Assembly: GCF_003149475.2 (NCBI RefSeq)
Contig: NZ_QFWV02000007.1
Span: 372,613 to 431,308 of the forward strand
Source: Oceaniradius stylonematis
GTDB lineage: Bacteria > Pseudomonadota > Alphaproteobacteria > Rhizobiales > Rhizobiaceae
Direction: 5' to 3'
DNA length: 58,696 bases
Positions 51,156 to 58,696 of the stretch are shown here, piece after piece; position 1 is the first letter of the stretch; every line of letters starts with the position of its first letter. The notes below the pieces were generated by a model. The model was not told the origin of the DNA. It saw only the letters and a list, made by a program, of their open reading frames with translations, and did not search any database. Position numbers and translations under genes: made by a program.

Positions 51156-51857
51156 GTGAAGCGTCTGTTCGATGTAGTGGCTTCGCTGGCCGGGCTGGTG
51201 CTTCTGAGCCCCGTGTTGCTTGTCCTGATGTTCCTGGTTTGGCGACAGGACGGGCACTCGCCTATCTATCAGGGGGTGCGCGCGGCGAGGAACGGCGGGA
51301 CGTTCAAGATGAACAAGCTCCGGTCGATGGTCGTCCACGCGGACAAGACCGGCGTGGAATCGACGGGCGCCGCCGACACCCGCATCACGCCGCTTGGCCA
51401 TTTCATCCGTCGCTGGAAGATAGACGAGTTCACGCAGCTCTGGAACGTGCTCAAGGGTGACATGAGCCTGGTCGGCCCGCGGCCGAACACCGTCAAGGCG
51501 GTCGAAGGCTACACCGAGCGCGAGCGGGGCCTCTTGGCGGTGCGTCCCGGCATCACCGACTTCGCATCCATCGTCTTTTCCGATGAGGGCGAGATCATCA
51601 AGGATGCTGACGACCCCGACGCGGCCTATGACAAGCTGATCCGCCCTTGGAAGGGCCGGCTCGGCCTGATCTATGCGGAACATGTCAATGTCCTTCTGGA
51701 CATCAAACTGATCTGGCTGACAATCGTCGCCATCATCGACAAACCCGCCGCGCTGAAGGGCGTCGAGCGCGAGTTGCGCCGCCTCGGTGTCGACCAGGAG
51801 GTGATCGCGGTGTCGCGCCGCGACCGACCGCTGGTTCCCGCCGCGCCGCTCTCCTGA
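51156..51857 (+). CDS. Initiating sugar transferase (polyprenyl-phosphate HexNAc/hexose-1-P transferase)
   Basis: This 233-residue protein, from the GTG at 51156, has an N-terminal membrane hairpin (KRLFDVVASLAGLVLLSPVL) and the bacterial sugar-transferase domain: IYQGVRAARNGGTFKMNKLR, the IDEFTQLWNVLKGDMSLVGP stretch with its DE pair, PRP, and AVRPGITDFASIVFSDE. It transfers a sugar phosphate from a UDP-sugar to undecaprenyl phosphate, starting repeat-unit assembly on the cytoplasmic face. GAGGGG lies 9 nt before the GTG. A GTG at 51132 overlapping the transketolase gene is an alternative start. Confidence 0.9.
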   Translation: MKRLFDVVASLAGLVLLSPVLLVLMFLVWRQDGHSPIYQGVRAARNGGTFKMNKLRSMVVHADKTGVESTGAADTRITPLGHFIRRWKIDEFTQLWNVLKGDMSLVGPRPNTVKAVEGYTERERGLLAVRPGITDFASIVFSDEGEIIKDADDPDAAYDKLIRPWKGRLGLIYAEHVNVLLDIKLIWLTIVAIIDKPAALKGVERELRRLGVDQEVIAVSRRDRPLVPAAPLS

Positions 51858-52117
51858 ACTGAGCCGATCAAGCCGCCGAGGTCCTATACGAAGTCCGGGC
51901 AGTTTCATCGGCTCGGCGGACCTTACGTTGCGGCATTTCCGCGGGGTGGGCGACGGGTACCGGAGAAGGCTCTGACACCTGTCCTGTGGGAAGTCCAGGT
52001 GCGGCCACGGATGCTCGTTGATCCCTTTTGACATGGGTTCTGATCGGCGATACAGACCGTCCGGAAGAAGCCTTCGGCCAAGCTGTCCATCCCCGCAAAC
52101 CGACCCCAGGGATTGCA

Positions 52118-52981
52118 ATGAGTGCGAGCTACCAAGAAAGCGTGGTTACGCTGCGTTCCAAGATCGACGAGATCCGGACGATCACCAACAGCGAATGGAT
52201 CGACTCGCTGGAGGACCGCAAGCGCAAGGAGCTCGAGTTCCACGATCGCGACCGGGATCGTCAGAACGACATCCAGGAAGGCAGCGATACGTACGAAAAG
52301 TTCTACGGAAACCGGAAGTATTATGTCGCCACGGCGTCATCGCGCCAATACACGGCCGACTGGATCGCCAAACATGCCAAGGGAAAGGTCTTTCTCGACT
52401 ATGCCTGCGGCAATGGCGCCAACGCCATAGCCGCGGCCAAGGCAGGGGCCGAATTGGCTCTGGGTCTCGATATCAGCCCGGTCTCGGTAGCCAACGCAAC
52501 GCAGGATGCGGCCGAGGCCGGCGTGGCCGAAACGACCGAGTTCTTTCAGGCCGATTGCGAGAACACCAAGCTGCCCGACGAAAGCGTCGACACGATCATC
52601 TGCTCGGGCATGCTGCATCACCTCGACCTGTCGTTCGCCTTCCCGGAGATGCGCCGTATCCTCAAGCCGGGCGGCCGCATTCTGGCGGTCGAGGCCCTCG
52701 ACTACAATCCGGCCATCAAGCTTTACCGCATGATGACGCCGGACATGCGGACGGAGTGGGAAAAGGCGCACATCCTGTCGCTCGCCGACGTGCGCTTTGC
52801 CAAGCGCTTCTTCGATCTCGGCGAGGTTCGCTACTGGCACATTCTGGGTATCGCCGCTGCCAAGGCCGGGCCTCTGGCGCCGCTGCTGCACAAGGCCGAC
52901 GACATTCTGGTGCGGGTTCCCGGCGTGCAACTGATGGCCTGGATCTTCACCTTCGAACTGAAGAAGCCGGAGGCAAATTAG
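52118..52981 (+). CDS. Class I SAM-dependent methyltransferase
   Basis: This is a 287-residue methyltransferase. Motif I, VFLDYACGNGANAIAAAKAG, is near residue 87, then LALGLDISPVSVANATQDA, TIICSGMLHHLDLSFAFPEM and LKPGGRILAVEALDYNPAIK. An N-terminal helical region (~70 residues, rich in charged residues) precedes it. AGGGA lies upstream of the ATG at 52118. It is preceded by 260 nt of non-coding sequence after the sugar transferase, in which I see no clear terminator, so it may have its own promoter. Confidence 0.87.
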   Translation: MSASYQESVVTLRSKIDEIRTITNSEWIDSLEDRKRKELEFHDRDRDRQNDIQEGSDTYEKFYGNRKYYVATASSRQYTADWIAKHAKGKVFLDYACGNGANAIAAAKAGAELALGLDISPVSVANATQDAAEAGVAETTEFFQADCENTKLPDESVDTIICSGMLHHLDLSFAFPEMRRILKPGGRILAVEALDYNPAIKLYRMMTPDMRTEWEKAHILSLADVRFAKRFFDLGEVRYWHILGIAAAKAGPLAPLLHKADDILVRVPGVQLMAWIFTFELKKPEAN

Positions 52982-53089
52982 TGTGCGTTTCCGCCGAAGC
53001 GTTGCTGGCAACCGGCTCGGACGTCGCAGTTGTGCGGCATACACGGCCTGACTGATCGTTTCGGCTTCGATCGAGCGCTGGAGAAGGAA

Positions 53090-54424
53090 TTGGCTGAGAC
53101 GAGCTTTTCTGGAATCGTTTCGAGGCGCGGCGAGGTGCTTCGGCTAGCCACATTGCTGTTTATCACGCTTGCCATGTTGGTTGGACAGGCTGGTCTGCAA
53201 CGGTTTTTTCCAGCGTCTCCGGCAGATATCGACCTCAAACACCTCTTTCTGGCGGTTGCGGCGATGCTGCTGATGGTCAGGCACGGACAAGGTCTTGAAG
53301 TGGCTCCGGCCCGCGCTCCAGCCGTCGTTTGGGCTGTGTTGGGTCTTTCTGCCGTCACGTTCGCGTTAAGCGCGGTTCATGGCGATTGGTGGGCCGATGA
53401 TGCGGTAGCTGACTCAGTGTTCATCGTGGCGCTCTCCTATCTTGCCTTCCTGGCTATCCGGCAGATGCGGGATCTCGAAGACTTCATGCTTCTGACCGCG
53501 CTGGTCGGTGCGGGGGTCTTGGCTGGCGACTACCTTGCCCGCGTCGCCTATGGAGCTGTGCTCGTCACCAACATATCGACCGCGCGAATATCTCTGGTCG
53601 CGGTGGCCGCTGTGATGTTCTTGATCCTGAGAGGGCGGTATCTGACGATCGCCTTTGTCCTGCTTTTTGTCTGTTCCTTCGCCACATTCTCCAATTCGCT
53701 CAAGATGGGCATCTTGGCGGCAGGACTGCTTCTGATTCTCTCGTTCGGATTGATCGTGTACCAGCGCAAGTTCCTGCATTCATTCTTGGCGGTCGTTCTC
53801 GTGCTTGCCGGTGCCGTCGCGGTGAAGTTGATGGGTGGAACCGAGCAATTGGCCAACCGCATGTCACATTTCGCGCAATCAACTGCGGTCGTTGGAGTTC
53901 ATCGGGAAGACGCGATCGACAACGCTATACCGTTGGCAGAGCAACAGATGCAGGACATCGCTGAAGCTCTTTGCAAAGACGCCGTAAAGTATGAGTTTTG
54001 CGTTTCAGACGAGGTTGTGCTCACAGACTCGACACAGCGTTTGCGGATGTGGCTCTACTCTCTCGAGCTTTTCCGGTCCAACCCCGTGGTTGGAGTTGGA
54101 CGGGAAGGGTATCGGCTTACACTGTTCTATGCCGGCGACGGCAATCCCCGTGTCGAAACATATACATACGCGCACAACGTTCTGTTTGAGTACGCTGCGA
54201 TGTATGGCCTCGCAGGGTTGCTGGCGCTGGCTTTGGCGTTTGCCGTCGCCGCGGGCACCTATGTGCGAGCCGCCTTCTCGGCTCACGCGGTGGCTGTGCT
54301 ATTGGCTTTGGCTTTGTCGCTGCTAATGAGTGCAATGACGGGGGGCAACTTGTTTGATATCAGGTACATATTCGTGCTGGCGGCTGCGGTCGCATTCCTG
54401 AATGACCGTACGGAAGTGAAGTGA
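53090..54424 (+). CDS. O-antigen ligase/polymerase-like membrane protein (second)
   Basis: The 444-residue protein has about 11-12 membrane helices and a large periplasmic loop (about residues 255-345: QLANRMSHFAQSTAVVGVHR, RLRMWLYSLELFRSNPVVGV, GREGYRLTLF, YTYAHNVLFEYAAMYGLAGL) with the Wzy_C-type pattern. Two such genes in one locus suggest one polymerase and one ligase. The start is uncertain: TTG at 53090 has GGAGAAGGA just upstream, while a TTG at 53030 is also open, and no ATG is near. GC is lower than in the flanking genes, common for Wzy-type genes. Confidence 0.83.
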   Translation: MAETSFSGIVSRRGEVLRLATLLFITLAMLVGQAGLQRFFPASPADIDLKHLFLAVAAMLLMVRHGQGLEVAPARAPAVVWAVLGLSAVTFALSAVHGDWWADDAVADSVFIVALSYLAFLAIRQMRDLEDFMLLTALVGAGVLAGDYLARVAYGAVLVTNISTARISLVAVAAVMFLILRGRYLTIAFVLLFVCSFATFSNSLKMGILAAGLLLILSFGLIVYQRKFLHSFLAVVLVLAGAVAVKLMGGTEQLANRMSHFAQSTAVVGVHREDAIDNAIPLAEQQMQDIAEALCKDAVKYEFCVSDEVVLTDSTQRLRMWLYSLELFRSNPVVGVGREGYRLTLFYAGDGNPRVETYTYAHNVLFEYAAMYGLAGLLALALAFAVAAGTYVRAAFSAHAVAVLLALALSLLMSAMTGGNLFDIRYIFVLAAAVAFLNDRTEVK

Positions 54425-54850
54425 ACACTTTCATGGCTTCGCTCTAACGATCTGCCGTTTCGCTACCGCGTTCGATGCAGTTGATCTTCTCTTCGCATGG
54501 CCTATCGGTTTCTTTATGGGTATGCTGGTCTTTGCACGGGCCCAGCCGCGCGCGGCTCGGCGCGATCTGTGGTCGCTGATGACAAGTGATTTGCGCTGCG
54601 TACTGCCTGGCGGCATTCCCAAACAACGCCCCTGAACGTTGTACCCAAATCGGTTGTTGTAATGACAAGGCACTATCTGGCTATGGTCCGCCTCCATTGA
54701 AGTCGCGACATGCGGTGAACGCCTGGCGCTGCGCATCGCCCGGCCAGCTTGGCAGCACCCTCGATCGCCCGTTGGCATGGGGCGGACAGTCTGTTAGCGG
54801 TCTTGCCGGTTGATCGCGACGGATATTCACAATGCCATGGGGATGAGCGT
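54425..54850 (+). other. Intergenic region with a possible gene remnant
   Basis: This is 426 nt between the second polymerase-like gene and the flippase. One forward frame stays open from 54423 to a stop at 54633-54635 and reads like a hydrophobic segment followed by a basic tail (DLLFAWPIGFFMGMLVFARA), but it has no good start before an ATG at 54516 and no recognisable family. It may be the decayed 3' end of a membrane-protein gene. Nothing else is recognisable. Confidence 0.35.
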
Positions 54851-56119
54851 TTGAGCACGAAGAGGCCTCCCAGTGCCGTTCGCGGGCTTTTGGCATTGGG
54901 AGGTGGGTCGGCGGGGGGATATGCGCTGACGCTCGCACTATCACCGATCCTCACTCGGCTTTATTCCCCTGAGCTCTTTGGTCTTTTCGGCGTGTTCAGC
55001 GCAATCGTCGCCATCTTCTCGATCTTCGCGACGCTCAGTCTGGAGCTGGGGATTCTTGGTGCCGACCGCCGCAGCGAGAGCCTCCGCTTTGCCACCGGCG
55101 GACTTGCGGCGGCATTGTTCGCCACCGCCATCGCCTTGCCCGCTGCCATCTTCATTGGCGGATCGGCTCCGTTCGGTCAGCTTCCCATTTGGGCGGTCTG
55201 CGCGGCGTTGGCCGTCTGTTTGACAACGGTTCTGCAACTGACGGCGACGAACTGGGCAATACGCACGGACCGCAACAATCGCGCCGCCCGCGCCACCTTC
55301 GCGGGTTTGGCGGGGCGCAGCCTGCTGCAGGTCGGCTTCGGCTTCTGGTTCGGTGGCCTTGGCGGCCTGATCGCGGGCGAGTGGCTGGGGCGCGTGGCGG
55401 GCTGGCTGACCGCCGAGGCGGGGACGGCGAGGGCGGCGCTGCGCCGCATCACGTCAGCGCCCCGCCGGATCGTGGCCCACCTGTCCCGGAACCGGCGCTA
55501 TCCGTTCTACGTGACCCCTGCCGTGTCCATCGAGGTGGCACTTGTCTGGTTGCCGGCGCCGTTTTTCGCGATCGCCTACGGTCCGGATGTTGGCGGCTTC
55601 GTGGCGCTCATACAGCGCCTTGGCTCTGCGCCGTTGACCATCGTGAACCAATCGCTGGGGCAGCTCGTTCACCGCCACGCCGGGGACATGATCAGGGTCA
55701 ATCCGCGCCGCGTCCTGACGCTGACGTCCGGCCTGGTGCTGGCCACCCTGCCATTGCTTGCCGTTCTGATGGCCGTGCTCTGGTTCTATGGAGAGCAGAT
55801 CGCCGGGGCGGTCTTCGGAACCGCCTGGCGCCAGGCCGGCCTTGTCGCGCTCATCTTTGCGCCGCTCTACTACGTGCAGTTCCTGTCTCTTGTCACCAAC
55901 CGGCTGATCCTCGTCCTCGACCGGATGCGCCTGAAGCTGGCGGCCTCGGGCCTGCACCTTGTTGTCCTGGTTGCCTCGCTCCCGGCTGCCCGCCTTGCCG
56001 GCCTCGACTGGCTTGGAGCCATGGCGCTCTTGGTGACATTGCTGACGCTTTCATATGCCGCTGTCTTTGCGTTCGTCCTGTGGTTGGTGGATGCGCGGCG
56101 TCGCTCGGTTCACCCATAG
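54851..56119 (+). CDS. Wzx-like oligosaccharide flippase
   Basis: The 422-residue protein has about 12 membrane segments, beginning SAGGYALTLALSPILTRLYS and SPELFGLFGVFSAIVAIFSI, the usual N terminus of polysaccharide flippases in the MOP superfamily. It would move the undecaprenyl-linked repeat unit to the periplasm for the polymerase. No ATG is in frame near the conserved start; TTG at 54851 (STKRPPSAVRGLL) with GGGG 8 nt upstream is the best choice. It converges on the GNAT gene with a 160-nt gap. Confidence 0.87.
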   Translation: MSTKRPPSAVRGLLALGGGSAGGYALTLALSPILTRLYSPELFGLFGVFSAIVAIFSIFATLSLELGILGADRRSESLRFATGGLAAALFATAIALPAAIFIGGSAPFGQLPIWAVCAALAVCLTTVLQLTATNWAIRTDRNNRAARATFAGLAGRSLLQVGFGFWFGGLGGLIAGEWLGRVAGWLTAEAGTARAALRRITSAPRRIVAHLSRNRRYPFYVTPAVSIEVALVWLPAPFFAIAYGPDVGGFVALIQRLGSAPLTIVNQSLGQLVHRHAGDMIRVNPRRVLTLTSGLVLATLPLLAVLMAVLWFYGEQIAGAVFGTAWRQAGLVALIFAPLYYVQFLSLVTNRLILVLDRMRLKLAASGLHLVVLVASLPAARLAGLDWLGAMALLVTLLTLSYAAVFAFVLWLVDARRRSVHP

Positions 56120-56279
56120 CAAGGCCGGCACACGGTAAAATGTGCTGGCAGGCTGGGTCCATCGCGCCAGGAGCGATGGCAACTGCGGCAACTTTTGGGG
56201 GATCGCTTTTTTCACAATTGCTGCCATCGACACCAAAGCCCAGGCAGCCACAAAAGCGAACGCGATCGAGCCTGAAAGC

Positions 56280-56795
56280 TCACATCGCGTGATCCTGTTT
56301 GAACATGGCCATGATGAGAACGTCGTCCCAGCGGCCGTCGATGAAGTAATGGCTCCTCATGTCGCCTTCTTTGACAAAGCCGAGCTTCTCGTAGAGGCGG
56401 CACGCGTCAGCGTTCGACTTGTTGACGTGAACATAGATCTTGCGCAGGTTCAGATCGTCAAATCCGAATTTCAAGATCTCGTTCATCGCGGATTTGCCCA
56501 ATCCCTTGCCGCGCTCTTGCGGATTGCCAATGTAGATGCCGAGCGCGGCATGGCGGTGGATCGGATCGATCCGATCGAGTTGGGCAATGCCCGCCAGGCC
56601 GCCAGCGTCATTCTGGATTGCAAACAACGCCTTGGTCGGCGGTGCTTTGACGACGTTGGCGTCATACCAGGCGCGATCCATTTCCATGCTGACGGGAAAA
56701 CGGAAACCGTGCGTGTCGTTTCGGAGCGCCCGATTGCCACGCCATGAATTCAGTGTTACGAGGTCGCCCACTTCCAATGGTCTTAGCGTCCCCAT
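56280..56795 (-). CDS. GNAT-family acetyltransferase (PseH/RimJ-like)
   Basis: The 171-residue N-acetyltransferase begins GTLRPLEVGDLVTLNSWRGN and carries the acetyl-CoA pyrophosphate loop ERGKGLGKSAMNEIL near residue 95, then VHVNKSNADACRLYEKLGF. The pattern resembles PseH, which acetylates a UDP-4-amino-4,6-dideoxy sugar. It would follow the dehydratase (40326) and DegT (47466) steps. It is on the minus strand, opposite to the other biosynthetic genes, and its start is only 15 bp from that of the divergent glycosyltransferase. Confidence 0.88.
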   Translation of the reverse strand: MGTLRPLEVGDLVTLNSWRGNRALRNDTHGFRFPVSMEMDRAWYDANVVKAPPTKALFAIQNDAGGLAGIAQLDRIDPIHRHAALGIYIGNPQERGKGLGKSAMNEILKFGFDDLNLRKIYVHVNKSNADACRLYEKLGFVKEGDMRSHYFIDGRWDDVLIMAMFKQDHAM

Positions 56796-56810
56796 CCGTG
56801 TGCCTCGGCT

Positions 56811-57836
56811 ATGTCAGACTCATTCAGGCGTCACGCTACAGCCCAAGGTGACACCTGTCCTGATATCGAACTGAGCATCGTTATTCCAGTCTACAACAAT
56901 GCTGGAACACTCGAGGAGCTGATTGCACGCGTGTCGGCGGCATGCAATGACGTCGATGGTGCCTCCGAGATCATTCTGGTCGATGACGGCAGCAGGGACG
57001 ACAGCTGGCCGATCGTTGCAGGCTCGGAGAGTCCCCATGTCCGCGCGCTGCGCCTGTCGCGCAATTTCGGCCAGCAAGCCGCATTGAAGGCGGGATTTGC
57101 CGAAGCGACTGGCCGATACGTCATCATGATGGACGCCGACCTTGAAGACGATCCGGCGATGATTCCAGTCATCCACCGCGAGCTTCGGGGACCGGTCGAC
57201 ATCTGTTACACCGCCTATCCGGACAAGAACAAACGCAACGCCCGGCGGACGTCCCGGCTTTTCCACCGCGCCGTGGCATCGATCGCCAAGGCCGACCATA
57301 CACCCAACATCGCAACAATGCGCGGGTTCAGCCGAAAAGTGCTCGACGCAATCCTAAGATACCGCGAGCGCAGACCGGTCTACGGTCCGCTGATGGTCGG
57401 AATGGGTTTTCCATCAACGACCATTGAGGTGGAAATGCCCGACCGAAAGGGGATAAACTCAAACTACAATCTGGCCAAGCGGGTGCGCTTGGCGATGGAT
57501 TATCTCGTAGGATACACGAACCTGCCGGCCGTCTTCTTCATGGTAGCCAGCGGTATCTCGTTCCTTGCGACAACCGCATACTCGGCCTCGATCATCATTC
57601 AGTATCTGATCATGGGTAACCAACTTCCACCCGGCATTTCGTTGCTTATGGTTGTCATACTTTTGCTTTTCTCGATGCTTTTTTTCGGCATTGGAATAGT
57701 TGGCCTTTACCTGCATCGCCTACTCGACGAGAGTCTCGACAGACCTCTTTATCTGATCGCCGAACGCAAGCAGAGCACGGCCTGCGCGCCGGTCGATATC
57801 CAATCCAAAGGGGACCTTCATGTCCGACGTGATTGA
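56811..57836 (+). CDS. GT2 glycosyltransferase with C-terminal membrane helices (DPM1/ArnC-like)
   Basis: The 341-residue protein has a GT-A domain: LSIVIPVYNNAGTLEELIAR, IILVDDGSRDDSW and the DxD-type VIMMDADLEDDPAMI, then about two C-terminal membrane helices (residues ~235-310). This layout matches polyprenyl-phosphate sugar transferases and O-antigen side-branch (GtrB/ArnC-like) enzymes. The ATG at 56811 has no visible Shine-Dalgarno sequence. The end overlaps the next methyltransferase by 17 nt. Confidence 0.9.
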   Translation: MSDSFRRHATAQGDTCPDIELSIVIPVYNNAGTLEELIARVSAACNDVDGASEIILVDDGSRDDSWPIVAGSESPHVRALRLSRNFGQQAALKAGFAEATGRYVIMMDADLEDDPAMIPVIHRELRGPVDICYTAYPDKNKRNARRTSRLFHRAVASIAKADHTPNIATMRGFSRKVLDAILRYRERRPVYGPLMVGMGFPSTTIEVEMPDRKGINSNYNLAKRVRLAMDYLVGYTNLPAVFFMVASGISFLATTAYSASIIIQYLIMGNQLPPGISLLMVVILLLFSMLFFGIGIVGLYLHRLLDESLDRPLYLIAERKQSTACAPVDIQSKGDLHVRRD

Positions 57837-58656
57837 CGCGAACATTGCCGTGCACAGTGCACTCGCCGAAACCTACAATACTGACGAGCCGCATTTCAGG
57901 CCGGAGAACAAGGCCAAAGTCTCGAAGCGTTTGGCCGAGCTACAGGCGATGACCGGCGGCGACAGACTCCTCGATCTCGGCTGCGGAACGGGCTTCATCA
58001 TCGATCTCGCACGTCCATACTTCAACGAGATTCACGGAATCGATATCACTCCGGCCATGCTGTCGCAGGTCGACGCCGACGGCCACGACATTACGATTCA
58101 TCAGGGTCAGGTTGAACAGTTGCCATTCGACGACGGTTCGTTCGATGCAGCCTCCGCCTATTCGTTTCTCGACCATCTCGAAGACACTTCGAAGATGGTT
58201 GCAGAGGCCGCCAGAGTGCTGCGCCCGGGCGGCGCTCTCTACATCGATCTGGTGCCCAACAGGTTCTACTGGACCCGGATTGGTGATGCCACTTTGCATC
58301 CTCAGTTCGAGTTGTCGGCGTTCGCGCGGCGCGAGTTCGACATGGTGACCGAAAACGACAAACGGATCGAGGAGAAGTACGGTGTCGACGCCACCACGTT
58401 CCGGAAGGCGGAACCGGCAAAGGAGGCCCGGGGTGTCGATCCGTTTGCCTTCAAGGAAGTGGCGTTGGCCAACGGGTTTGCAGGCTGCGATATCCGGTTT
58501 GACTGGTTCTTGGGCAACGCCAAGGTCCTGCACCAGCAATCGGTCGAGGACGCCGCCATCATCGACCGCTATCTTCAAGAAAGTCTGCCGTATTCGCTCG
58601 ATCTGTTCAAATACGTTTGGTTCGTTCTGAAGAAGGAAGCCCGAAGTGACGATTGA
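57820..58656 (+). CDS. Class I SAM-dependent methyltransferase
   Basis: The 278-residue methyltransferase has motif I LLDLGCGTGFIIDLARPYF near residue 48, IHGIDITPAMLSQVDADGH, ASAYSFLDHLEDTSKMVAEA and LRPGGALYIDLVPNRFYWT. AAAGGGGA precedes the ATG at 57820. It is embedded in the polysaccharide locus between a GT2 gene, which it overlaps, and a further partial gene. A sugar or lipid-linked intermediate is the likely substrate. Confidence 0.9.
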   Translation: MSDVIDANIAVHSALAETYNTDEPHFRPENKAKVSKRLAELQAMTGGDRLLDLGCGTGFIIDLARPYFNEIHGIDITPAMLSQVDADGHDITIHQGQVEQLPFDDGSFDAASAYSFLDHLEDTSKMVAEAARVLRPGGALYIDLVPNRFYWTRIGDATLHPQFELSAFARREFDMVTENDKRIEEKYGVDATTFRKAEPAKEARGVDPFAFKEVALANGFAGCDIRFDWFLGNAKVLHQQSVEDAAIIDRYLQESLPYSLDLFKYVWFVLKKEARSDD

Positions 58657-58696
58657 AGACCTGCCGCCGAAGATGGAAGAGTATTTTCGCGAAGGC
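58646..58696 (+). CDS. Start of a further gene, truncated by the window end
   Basis: A GTG at 58646 overlaps the end of the previous gene by 11 nt and opens 17 codons to the last base (MTIEDLPPKMEEYFREG when the GTG is read as Met). AAGGA lies about 8-9 nt upstream. The tight overlap matches the style of this operon, so it is probably the next polysaccharide gene. Too little is visible to name a product. Confidence 0.55.
   Translation, partial: MTIEDLPPKMEEYFREG

Noticed and set aside
1-58696. CRISPR arrays, insertion sequences, prophage genes or rRNA operons
   Set aside because: No regularly spaced repeats, transposase or integrase motifs, phage structural genes or rRNA-like sequence were seen on either strand.

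Overview
The window is a high-GC (roughly 63-66% by eye) bacterial chromosome segment. Gene families and neighbourhoods point to an alphaproteobacterium, most likely Hyphomicrobiales (Rhizobiales): a stand-alone B12-dependent ribonucleotide reductase, an rlmB / tRNA-Tyr / tRNA-Gly run, several ribose-type sugar ABC transporters, a MarR-controlled homogentisate operon, and many ATGA or TGATG stop-start overlaps. I cannot fix the genus. There are no rRNA genes, CRISPR arrays, integrases or insertion sequences that I can see.

Region by region. (1) 1-968 is an AT-richer islet holding a nucleoside-deoxyribosyltransferase/TIR-like protein coupled to a HicB-type antitoxin cut by the window edge. (2) 1000-10327 is housekeeping: nrdJ with candidate NrdR sites in a long leader, a Nudix hydrolase, a TetA-like exporter, gpt, a CinA-type protein, wrbA and an inositol-monophosphatase family gene. 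(3) 10342-19841 is a carbohydrate locus: a SorC-family regulator and a ketose 3-epimerase-like gene diverge from a binding protein, ATPase, two permeases, DhaK and DhaL, and an aldo/keto reductase converges on them. It looks like uptake, isomerisation and phosphorylation of a short ketose such as a tetrulose. (4) 20139-23141 holds tRNA-Leu, an OmpA-type lipoprotein, rlmB, tRNA-Tyr, tRNA-Gly and a HigBA-like toxin-antitoxin pair.

(5) 23142-32766: a LysR regulator diverges from a second ribose-type ABC transporter that runs straight into pxpA, a minimal biotin carrier protein, a biotin carboxylase, pxpB and pxpC, ending at a strong terminator followed by a cupin gene. This is a complete transport plus biotin-dependent lactam/amide-type cassette and is the most interesting catabolic system here. 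(6) 32773-40017: a MarR regulator diverges from hmgA, a DUF2442 gene, a fumarylacetoacetase-family gene, a cytochrome P450, an MBL-fold protein lacking zinc site 2, an FAD hydroxylase and a DUF2783 gene. This looks like an aromatic-acid route that feeds homogentisate.

(7) 40326-58696 is a surface polysaccharide locus that continues beyond the window: a nucleotide-sugar 4,6-dehydratase, UDP-HexNAc 6-dehydrogenase, DegT aminotransferase, GNAT acetyltransferase, an initiating sugar transferase, two other glycosyltransferases, a Wzx-like flippase, two O-antigen ligase/polymerase-like membrane proteins, at least four methyltransferases and, unusually, a split transketolase pair. Together they could make, methylate, assemble and export a polymer containing amino and uronic sugars. 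The transketolase pair may supply or add a two-carbon unit, which is inference only.
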